Assembly: GCA_029721435.1 (NCBI GenBank)
Contig: CM056573.1
Coordinates: forward strand, 153,905,947-153,969,946
DNA: 64,000 nucleotides
Direction of reading: 5' to 3'
Origin: Gymnothorax reevesii
Taxonomy: Eukaryota > Chordata > Actinopteri > Anguilliformes > Muraenidae
Positions 33,201 to 45,200 of the stretch are shown piece by piece. The notes beneath the pieces were generated by a model. That model ran no database searches, was not told the origin of the DNA, and worked only from the letters and a program-made list of their open reading frames with translations. Position 1 is the first letter of the stretch. The number at the start of each line of letters is the position of its first letter. A program made the translations under genes and the position numbers.

Positions 33201-36200
33201 CACCTGGTAGCAAAATATTGAACCATACCGATATGATGTCATCATGTGACACATTGTGAGGTCATGACCTTGCAGTTGCACATAGTTTAATGTCAGTTGG
33301 AGAAATAGTTCCAAAGATATAGCAAAAATGGTGAATTTTATGTGACAAAGCTCCACCTTGTGTCAAAATTTTGAACCAAACGGGTATAATATCATCGTGG
33401 GACTCATCCTCAGGTCATGACCTTTCATTTGCACTTGATTTGAGGTCAATTGGACAAACATTTCTAGAGATATGATAAAAACAGTGATTTTTTTATTATT
33501 TTTTTTTCCGTTTTTGGCCCTTGGTGGCCAATCTAGAAATTGTAAATAGTCCAAAGTCGAATTAGTTCTTCCTCTTTATGATACTTACTTGAATGCAAAA
33601 CTTGGAATTTCTAATTGAAATATTACTGCAGTTATCGCGTTTACACGTAAATCAGTTTTTGGCCTCTGGTGGCCAATCTAGAGATCGTAAATTGTCCAAA
33701 ATCGAATCAGTTCTTCCTCTTTATGATACTTGCTTATATGCATAACTTGGAATTTCTAATTGAAATATTACTGCAGTTATCGCGTTTACACGTAAATCAG
33801 TTTTTGGCCTCTGGTGGCCAATCTAGAGATCGTAAATTGTCCAAAATCGAATCAGTTCTTCCTCTTTATGATACTTGCTTATATGCATAACTTGGAATTT
33901 CTAATTGAAATATTACTGCAGTTATCGCGTTAACACCTAAATCAGTTTTTGGCCCCTGGTGGCCAATCTAAAGATCGTAAATTGTCCAAAATCGAATCAG
34001 TTCTTCCTCTTTATGATACTTGAAATTTGTAATTGAAATATTACTGAAGTTATCGCAGAACAGTGATTTTTTTTTTCAGTTTTTGGCCCCTGGTGGCCAA
34101 TCTAGAAATTGTAAATTGTCCAAAATTAAATCAGTTCTTCCTCTTTAGGAAACTTACTTGTATGCAAAACTTGGAATTTCTAATTGAAATATTACTGCAG
34201 TAATCGCGTTAACACCAAAATCAGTTTATGGCCCCTGATGGCCAATCTAGACATTGTAAATTGTCCAAAATCGAATCAGTTCTTCCTCTTTATGATACTT
34301 ACCTATGTGCAAAACTTGAAATTTGTAATTGAAATATTACTGAAGTTATCGCGTTAACACGTAGTGTGGCGGCGGCGGTCGGACCAAAAACATAATATCC
34401 CCCGGAACGCCATGTGTGACAATCTGTGGTCAAGGGAATAGGGAAACAGAAATGTTGGATGCCTGGAAAAGATGAGTTTCACCTTGGGAAAGACAAACAA
34501 ATGATCACGGAGTTTTAAATCTCTGAAACATGACCATACACAGACTAAAGAATTAAGTAAACCTTTTTTTTTTCTCAAATGAGCTATTCATGTGTTTTAA
34601 TGCAGCTTATAAGCTTGGCTAAACCCAACATTAACATTGAATGAGCTTACTCAGGAACAACCTTTGCAAAACCACCAGCACTCAAGTTTTTACAGTGAGA
34701 AGCAAAGGGTTGTCCCACTCTGGATAAGTTTAACGTACAGCTAAGTCACCAATATTGGCGTTCTTTTGCCTACTCTTGTAAAGACAAATCTTCAGTAAAT
34801 AATTATAGATATTATGTTTTTGGTCCGACCACCGCCACACTACGTGTTAATGCGATAACTGCAGTAATATTTCAATTAGAAATTCCAAGTTTTGCATATA
34901 AGTAAATATCATCAAGAGGAAGAACTGATTCGATTTTGGAAAATTAGCAATTTCTAGACTGGCCACCAGGGGCGAAAAACTGAAAAAATCACTGTTCCGT
35001 TATAACTTCAGTAATAGTTCAATTACAAATTTCAAGTTTTGCAAATAAGTAGGTATCATAAAGAGGAAGAACTGATTCGATTTTGGACAATTTACGATCT
35101 CTAGATTGGCCACCAGGGGCCAAAAATGATTTACGGGTTAACGTGATAACTGCAGTAATATTTCAATTAGAAATTCCAAGTTTTGCATATAAGTAAGTAT
35201 CATAAAGAGGAAGAATTGATTCGATTTTGGACAATTTACAATTTCTAGATTGGCCACCAAGGGCCAAAAACGGAATAAATCACTGTTTTTATCATATCTC
35301 TGGAAATATTTGTCCAATTGACCTCAAATCAAGTGCAAATGAAAGGTCATGACCTGAAAATGTGTCCCACGATGACATTATACCTGTTTGGTTCAAAATT
35401 TTGACACAAGGTGGAGCTTTGTCACATGAAATTCACCATTTTTGCTATATCATTGGAACTATTTCTCCAATTGACATGAAACTATGTGCAACTGCAAGGT
35501 CATGACCTCACAACGTGTCATATGATGACATCAAACCTGTATGGTTCAATATTTTGCCACTAGGTGGCGCTTTGTGATGGAAAATTACCATTATGGCCAT
35601 ATGTTCAGAATCATTTGTCCGATTGACCTGAAATTAAGTTCAAATGCAAGTCTATTCAAGGTCTATTCAAGGATTGGGGGCATTCGGGGATATACCCCCA
35701 GCCGTCGCCTCCGACGGCATAAGCCTAGTTAAAATGATATCTGGTTAGAAAAGTAAGAAATGACTTATATCCTTCAATACCATTGAATTGACTGAAAACA
35801 TAACACAATTATTTATCTCCCCGAAATACGAGTTTCGGGGATATCGTGGTTTCGCCCCACCTGCTGCCGCCGCCGCCACATCCGCAGATTTTAGCCGTTG
35901 GCGTGATAACTCACAAAATACTTTACAAAGGGTTCTAATTTGTAGCATATGTGCAGATATGGCAGAGAGGATGCACTGATTAGATTTTGGGCAAGTATGC
36001 AATCCTAGGTTTGACACCAGGTGGCGTTATATATTTAAAAATTCAGTTTTTTAACTATATCTCTGGAACAATTACTTGCATAGATCTCAAATTTTGCCTC
36101 ATTGTTGGTCTAGTAACGGGGAATCTAATGAAGGGTGCTTCGAGGATTGGGGAATTTTGGGGATATGCTTCTTGCTCTCGGCCGCCAACAGCGTAGGCCT

Positions 36201-39200
36201 AGTTAGGGCCCGAGCACCGACCGGTGCCAGGAGCCTATTGTTTTTGATGGGATTTTTATTATTCTTCTTCTTCTTATTATTATTATTATTCTGCTGCGAG
36301 AATGCATTTTTGAAGGCTTTACCATGCATGAAAACTCACAAAAATTTGCACACACGTCAGACGTGGTGAAAATTACAAAGTATTATTAATTTTGTGCTTG
36401 GACATGCCCCAGTGGCTCTATAGCGCCACCAAACACGCGGCCATTTTGGAACGCACTTGCTCGGATTCTAATGAAATTCGACAGGGCCACAGCAGTGATA
36501 ATAAATTTTTTTTGTCAATTTTTTTGAAATTTTTTCGCCGCACAGGAAGTGAGCTATGAGCCATTTCCTGCGTTTCTTCAGATTTTACGAACACATTTTT
36601 GAGGGCCTAATTACGCTCGAAAATTCACCAAACGTGGCTCATAGACTAAAAATATTAAATACTTTGATTCGTTATCTCATTTGGCACTTGGTTTGACATG
36701 GTAGCTCTATAGCGCCCCCTAATACATAATTGCATTTTTGAAGGCCTCAGCATGCTTGAAAACTCACGAAACTTTGCAGACCTTTTAAGCTGCTCATACT
36801 ATTTACTAGGATATAGGGCTTGAAGAAAAATGTGGCAAAAATGCATTACAGCGCCACCTAGAAAATTTCAATGAAGCAGCCCTCGCAGCGTGTTTAATCT
36901 ACATGTTCCAAATTCGGTAGACATATGTACGATGCCAAGCCCTAAAAAAAAGTCTCTTGGTGCCATGACCTAGACGCAACAGGAAGTCCGCCATTTTTAA
37001 TTGAATTTGCAATTTTTAAAAATTTTTTGCAATTCACAGGCATCGTACTTTAACGAACTCCTCCTAGAGATTTTATCTGATCAACTTAAAATTTGGCGTA
37101 TGACATTGAAAGACGTCGTCGATGTTAGATTGCGAAGCTTTTTTGGATTCATCGAACTTTGTATCCGTGGCGTCGCGGCGAATTTCGATGTTCCGCCATG
37201 AAAATGGAAGTTGCTTTTATGAGCATATGCTTTGCGAGATTTACGTGAAACTTTACAGGCTTAATGATAGTCTAATTCCAAATATACCTATATATTGATA
37301 TTGGAGTGGGTGTGGTCAGGTGGCTCTACAGCGCCCTCTTGACACGGCCATGTTGATATAAAAGTGCTTGAATGTTCATGAAATTTGGTCTGATCATTGC
37401 ATTTGTTTTTTTGGGCTGTGCTGATTTTTTTGAAATTTTTCGGCCAAACAGGAAGTTAGCTATGAGTCATTTCCTGCGTTATTCCAAATTTTATGAACAC
37501 ACATTTGAAGGCCTTAGCATACTCGAAAACTTGCAAAACTTAGCTAAAATTTTATTTGTCACATTGTCTTCAATTTGAAACAAAAATTGGCAGTAAAGGA
37601 GGCATCATGGCTCTATAGCGCCCCCAATACGATTTTTAAAAGAATTACCCTTTTGAGGGTTTCAGCATGCTCAAAAACTCACAAAATTTTGTACAATTTT
37701 AAAGAACATCATTCCTATTACACTGATCAAAAATTTACAAATAGGCGTGGCAAAAATGGCATTATAGCGCCCCCTGGAAAATTTCAAATAAGCAGCCCTC
37801 GCAGCCCGGTAAACCCACATGTATGAAATTCGGTAGACATGTGGAATATGCCGAGACCTACAAAAAAGTCTTTGGTGCCATGACCTAGACTCAACAGGAA
37901 GGCTGCCATTTTTAATTGAAATGGCAACTTTTTTTTATTTTTGTTGACATTCACAGGTGTCGTACTTTAACGAACTCCTCCTAGAGATTTTATCCGATCA
38001 ACTTAAAATTTGGCATCTAATATCTAAAAACCTTGCTGACGTTAAATTGTGAAGCTTTTTTGATTTCATCGAACGATGCATTCGTGGCGTCACGGCGAAT
38101 TTTGATGTCCTGCCATGAAACAGGAAGTTGCTTTCAATTCCACATACTTTGTGGAATTTGCCTGAAACTTTCCAAGCTTGATAAAATTGTCCGCCCAAGT
38201 ATAGATATATGCTTATTTAAATCGAGAGGTGCCAGGTGGCTCCACAGCGCCCTCTAGATATGGCCATGTTCAGATAAAAGTGCTTGAAAGTTCATGAAAT
38301 TTGGTATGATCATTGCATTAGTCATTCTCCGCAATTGTTAATTTTTTGAAATTTTTTTGCCAAACAGGAAGAGAGCTAGGAGCTATTTCCTGCGTTTTTC
38401 CAAATTTTCCGAACACACGTTTTAAGGCCTTAGAATGCTCCAAAACTTGCAAAACCATCCAAAAATTAGAACTGTCTTATTCTCTTCAATACATCCATCA
38501 ATTGGCACTAAATGGGGCATAATGGCTCTATAGCGCCCCCAATAATATTTATAAAAGAATTGCTCTTTTGAAAGTCTAAACATGCTGGAAAATTTACAAA
38601 AATCAAAACACTCATGGAGCCCCGTATTACAATTACTGTGTTGTAGATTTTTTGAACAGGCAAGTCAAAATGGTATCATAGCGCCCTCCAGAAAATTTTT
38701 GCACTCCCATCAGGAAACCACATTGTACGCGGTCCAGCTGTGTCCAATGGCTCTGAATGGACACCTGCAGCCATCAAGATCTTGCTGCCACCCCAATGTG
38801 CACAGGGGGGGCGAGGGCCCTTTCAACGCTGCTTGCAGCTTTAATTTATATTTGTAGTTCAAGGAAAATTTCAATAGAATGTTGGAAAAAGGTGTCCTAC
38901 TTAGTTCTATGAACTGTTGGTAACCAAAGCGTTCTACATGATGTGATGGTTCTTTTTAGATATGATTTTAATAATATATATTTTGCCTTTCTTATTTAAA
39001 AAGTCCAGAGTTGCAGAAGTCTTTGGAGTTTTACTTAAGTGTTCAGCCATGCTTGATTCTTTATATCCTGGATAATTCTGCACTCCTGCTGCCTTTGATA
39101 ATATTATAAGATGGGGCATATAAAGGCTGCCTGCATTATCACCTCTATTTTAATCATCACGTGCGAGACAAGGCGAATAGGCCAGTGCATGAAATAAAAA

Positions 39201-42200
39201 GGCTGGCTGTCCCTGCACGTACCTCTATCAACACGGTTTATTCAGGAGAAACTTGGATAGGAAAGCCGCATACGGAAGCTGGTTTGTGTATTTGCGATGA
39301 CGGTAACTGAAATGGCTTACCTGAACAAAGAAATGACTTCGAAAGATTCTTATTTTTTATTGAAAATGGAGCTTAAGCTAAGATAAAAAAACAAGTAATG
39401 TAACAAAATGTCATAATATCGAGAAACGGTGTTATCAATCAGTATCCCAATCGATGATCGCCGGCTACTTTTCAAAGGTCTGAATTGAGATGAAAGTACA
39501 TGAAGACACTTATTCATTTATTATTGATTTATTATTATTTATTTATTATTAAGCAATATGAATAATTATACATGATGTGAGATATAGATATGAGCCAGTG
39601 TAAATTTTCAGGCTGAAAGGGTTTCAGAACGACTGGGCAGGTGAAATTTTAAGATGGGCTGGTAGATTTCAAATCTATTTGTCCAGGAGCAGGTTGATCA
39701 TTATTCCCCGCCGCGCGTTTAGCGCGAAGCGGGGGATATAGTATTCAGCTCCGTCCGTACATCCGTCCGGCCGTTTCTCCCGAACATCGTCAGCGCGATA
39801 TCTCAAGGAGTCAACCTATTTCAAGTCTTTTTGGTACCAACCTTCCTACTGGGAATGCGCAGATGCCAGTCGGTTTTGGTGACCTAACGGTGGGGGATGT
39901 AGTCACTTTAGTGACAAACTCTTGTTTGAATCTGGTTGCACCATAAGTCATATTTGGTGCATGGAAGTCAATAGAAAACAAGAGCAATCCGAGATTTCTG
40001 ATCTCCGCCAAAGGATGAAATTGATAGAAATGCAAATGCGGATCCGGATCATCACCAAAATTTAATGGAGTCGTCCCTGGATCTATCTCTGGTAAAAATT
40101 TCATAAAGATCCATCCAGTAGTTTCCGAGAAATCTTGTCCACAGACAGACAAACAAACAGACAAATAAATAAATAAAATAACGGACCCGATCGCATTATC
40201 TCCTTGGCGGAGATAAGTTAACAGCCATTATTTTGCTACCTTAGCTTGAGTTGAACCGCAAGTATTTAGCTTGCTAGCTGGCATTAATATGCACCTAATA
40301 TAAAGTTTGATGGCTAACAGGCTTTATATTAGCCAGTGAAAATGGATTTTACTGTTTTGCTGGATGTTTACTGGTTTGAGTCAGTCTTTTTAAATATAAG
40401 AAGTTAATACGAAGATATATATTTTGCAGGGTTCTGCTCAGGATGCTAGGAGTGCTGGTGCCGGTTCCATTTTGTTGAGCGGGGGGTTGCGGGGGGATGG
40501 ATTGATGCTGAGATCGGCAGGGGACATGGCAGTAATATTGCACTCTCAATTGCACATCTTCCAGTACTTCTGAATTTCTCCATTTTTAAGTTAAGTGAGA
40601 GAAGCCAGAAATTATTATTTTTTTTACAGAATTTTTACGAGTAAAAAGAAATCTATGAAAAGTTGACTCACTAGTCAAACCTATGGCTGGAGAGCACGGT
40701 GGATTAATTATCTTGGGTTAACGGTATGATATACTTACTATACATCTCGGGTACAAAGTAAACATTCAAAGATTTCGATCACAATCATTGCAACTATGAC
40801 TTGCTTTCACGTAAATTGAGATAATGGTGTTCAGAAGGCCTGAGGAAAATAATTTCTTTGTTGACATTAGGCAGAGGAAAATGGTTTGTATTTTTTTAAT
40901 CGCATTGAATACACATCTATTTATCGAAGTCAAAATATGCTTTGGTTATTAAGGCCCAAGTGTACTACTCTTTCTCGGGTAAGGAAGAACGCTGCCGTCA
41001 TTAAGGTCAGACTGGATAACATGTAACTTGATCATTTTGTTCATTCTAATTAGAGGTCGATTAATCAATCGGCCGGTCAATTAATTAGGCCGATTATTAG
41101 TTATTTTGGCTTAATCGGCATCGGTCGATGCCAGCCCTCACAAGGCCGATTAAAAATGACTGCAACTCAGGACCGTGCAAAAAAGCAGATTTGGTCCAAA
41201 AATGCCTCTTGGGCCAGGCCTATTCTCTCCACACCAATGGGGGTATAGGATGCTGAAATTGGGTTGAAATGAAAGTATTAGCAGGGTTCTGCCCAGGATG
41301 CTCGGAGTGGTGGTCGGAGAATCGTTAGTATGCGCGCAGCGTGCGCCTGCTGGAAATTTTTTTTTTTAGTCGATTCGAAAGCAGATATTGCCTCTGAGTC
41401 ACCAGAGATTACTGTGTTTCTTTGATGTTCTCCTTGGTGCTTATACTTTTGATTAAATTTCTGAATACGACTTGACAACTGTCATTTATTTTTCAAACAT
41501 TTCTTCAGTGGTGCCTGTTAGACAGAGAACATAAAGGGCGATAAACGTCTTCAAAACTGCTTATTAGTCTTGATCTGTTTCAGTCCTTGATAAAATATAC
41601 TTAAACTCTTGTTTCTGAGGTGTAGCTGTTTCTCTTCGTTAAGACGAGAGATAAAATGCGTCAACTGAAGGCAAAAGAGTGCGCATTTCAATCAAACAAT
41701 CATGACGAGAGGGTTTGTTGGCTTGCTTTGTAAGACGTGGCAAAAGACGCAGAAAATCCACAGTAGTTTGTTCGTGAAGGGTTACCAATTAAGAGCCAGA
41801 TTCTGTAAGATTCACCCAGAGGGTGATGCATCACTGTTCAGTTTTACAATGAAACTTTTTTTGCAGGTAGATATATCCTACAAACGGACAAAAATCATGT
41901 TTTTTATCCGAAAGACCACTCCAGTTGAAAAATCCAGCCCGTTTTAGGGTAGGGGTCCGAAGGGCCTAAATGGGGCCAAAGTCAAAATTGGACTTTGTCC
42001 TCCGAATATCTTCGAGCGCTCTCAAAAAGCCTCTTCATCTTTTGGTATTTTGATATAAGGGCAGAGTAGTTCCAAATAACATTAGAATTTTGAGGCTAAT
42101 TGAGGGCGCCGCCTATATGTGGCTCCTCAAATCCCAATTTTTGGCATTTTAGACCATGTTTGAGGCCCTCTCAGTTCCTGCGCCCTCAAAAATCCTTGCT

Positions 42201-45200
42201 GGTTTATGTTTATTTAGACATATAGGGGACTTCTAGCTTTAAAAATAATGTCAACAGCGAGGGTTAATGAGGGCGCTTTTGTATAGAGGGCGCTTTTTGC
42301 AGCAAGGAACACCATTTAGGGCAATGTTTGTCGGGCCATACCTCGGTGCGCCCTCCATGGAATTTTATGAAACTTGTTTTATTATGTTCCACTATATCTC
42401 TATCTCTGATACAAATATCTAGGAGGCTTTATAATTCAAGATTTAAGCTTCATAAAGAGGACGAATGTGGCTCAACTCAGGAAAGACACTTACAGCATTT
42501 AGAATTGCATCGTATTTCAGTTTATTTGCATGATTTGGTAGGGAAAATGGGCTGTAAACATAAAAAATCTTTAGGAGAATTCACCATTGAAACCAGAAAA
42601 AAAAAAAAAAAAAAAACTCTGAGGATTGAAAAATGGCTGGGGGTTAAAACCTTAAATTTCTGGGATGGTAAGCTCCTAGACCACAAGCACTCCTCATCTG
42701 AACATGAAATATTAAATTATCCTCTTTTTATAAGCCAAATAAGATGGCTATCCAGGTGGGTCCCCAAACTCCCAGAGCCTTGAAAATGGCGCACTTTCAA
42801 TTCATAAAATAATCCTATTTTTAACGCAAATCAACTTTGTACTCATTAAGTTCAATATGAATGGATGATTTTCTGGTTGAATTTGAATTGAGTTTACCAA
42901 TATAGGCGCAGCTGGACATCAATGGTCACCAGTGACCTCTCCAAGGTTTTGAAAAAAATTAAGGCTGACAGATTTTGGGCTGAAGGAGGAAAAAGTTAAG
43001 GTTTAACCCTGTGTTTTGACCGGGTACTGCTCATCTACTGCCTAATGCCATCCCAACAGTGAAACATGTTGGTTGCAGCATCATGCTGTGGAGGTGCTTT
43101 TCAGTGGCAGGGTCTTGTCAGTGTTGAGGGAAAGAAGAATTAAGCGAAATGCAGAGCAATCCTTAATGAATACCTGTTCCGCATTGCTCAGGACCTCAGG
43201 CTGGGTCAAAGGTTCATCTTCCAATAGAACGGTGACCCTAAGCACGCGGCCAAGGCAACAATGAAGCGGCTCAGGAGCAAATCTATGACTGTCCTTGAAT
43301 GGCCCAGCCAAAGCCCTGACTTCTGACCAATTTTACTCTGAAGAGACTTGTGGCCTCACAGCAAGAATGTCATGGGTTCCAATCTGGCCTGGGGCCTTTC
43401 TGTGTGGCGTTTGCATGTATTACCCGTGTTCGAGTGGGTTTCCTCCGAGTATTCAAGTTCCCTCCCACAGTCCAAGCCAAAGACATGCATGTCAGGCTAA
43501 TTGGAGATTCTAAATTGCCCATGGGTATGAGTTTGAGGGTGAATGGTGTGTGCACCCTGTGATGGATTGGCGATCTTTCCAGGGTCGGTCCCTAACTTTC
43601 GCACAAAGTCAGCTGGGATAGGCTCCAGCTTCACTGCGACCCTAGCGAGGAAGAAGCGGTATAGAGGATGGATGGATGGATAGATGTATGATTATTTTAC
43701 CTACCCTGCCTTTAACTGAGTCAAGTAAGGCCTACAATTCTTTAGAAGTTACTCTCATGGATGAGTCGTAGATGCACTCTTGGTGTTTGGTCAGCAGGCT
43801 ACTCCCTGGATGGTTCACCTCTGTTCCACGTTTTCTCAGTTTGTGATAATCAAACTCACTGTGGTTTTCTTGACTCCCAAGATCTTAAAAATGGCTTTGT
43901 AACAGTTTCTACACTCTTGGATGTCAACAGCTTGGCTTAAGTTCTCATCTGTTCTGGAATTCCTTTAGATTGAGGCAAAATTTGTTGCTTTTTGCCTACT
44001 TCATATTGCGAAACTGGTTCTATTTAAGTGATCTTTAGATTCTACAGGGCTAGCAGCAATCTTGCTTGGGGTTTTCTTGTGAAACCGAACCCAATGATCA
44101 GTTTATTTCTTTTATTCTTTTACTAAATTATTTATTTAATTCATTTACTAAATAAGAGGGCAGTGACTTTTTCACATTGGGCCTGAAATGACTTTTTTCC
44201 CCCCTTCTGTTAATGAAACCATTTAAAACTGCATTTTGTGTTTACTCAGGTTATCTCTGTCTAATTTTGAAAATTTATTTGACCTGAAGTATTTAGGTAT
44301 CCAGGGACCAAAATATTTGGAGAAGAGCCACTATATTTCTTTTGAAATAAATTCATAAAGTTACAACAAAAACAAGTATGTTTGATTGTCCCAAATAAAA
44401 AGCAGTTTAGTGTATTTCAATTGACCCTTTTGTCAGAAATCTAGTTTATGGAGAAAGAGTTGAGTCGATGTTAATATTTGTACCAAATATTGCCAAATGT
44501 GTATCTTTAAGTGGTCAAAATATTTTTAAGCTGTTCAACCATCTACGTGGTCAACCATCATCCTGAATGTAGGTACTGCAGGAGTTTTTTTGACACTGTG
44601 GCACTTTTGACATCATATTCAGTGTCCCATTACTTTTTCATTAAATGGTCATTCTGTGTTACATTGCTTCTGCATATAGTGTGTTACCCAAATAACGCAT
44701 ATCTATTTGATATTTGCGTCTTGGTATAAAGCTGACCACATAGAAAGCCATCAAAATATGAAAAAAATTTCCATCCAACCAAAATCCCATTTTCATATAC
44801 TCATAGATCCCTATCGGTTCATCACAATGCAACTTTGATGTCTGATCTACAAGCCATGGCTTTCAGAGCAAGCCATTCAGAGCAGCAATTTTCAGCTTTA
44901 GTCTTATTCAGAAAAGATTTTATAGCCTGCTAAAAATGCTCATGTGCCAATGTCGAGATTCGCAAGTGCAAAAAACGGGGGTGACACATCAATTTAAAAT
45001 GGTTCTCACGAAAATTGTTTGAGATATTGAGCTTGGGACTCCTTCGTTTGGCACCCTAAGGTATTTAAAAAAAATGGCCAAATCATTCGGACACCCTGGA
45101 ACTGTTCATTTGGAATGGAATGACCCAAAACTAAATTTAAATTGTGTTTGCTTGCCAGTAATCCATTTTACTCACTCTGTTCTATGTACAGTCTGACAGT

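Noticed and set aside
33508..35265. CRISPR-like regular array
   Set aside because: Units are 145 bp and contiguous without spacers, lie in a eukaryotic intron and belong to a foldback element.
36076..36369. Leucine/phenylalanine-rich small protein
   Set aside because: It is a translation of a TTATTCTTC low-complexity tract at the start of the repeat element.
39811..40164. 117-residue minus-strand open frame as a host gene
   Set aside because: The stretch is an interspersed repeat with terminal hairpins; no start context or splice signals, and no recognised domain.
42328..42783. 151-residue open frame
   Set aside because: It overlaps the dispersed repeat shared with 19.36 kb, includes a poly-A-derived lysine run and has no domain.
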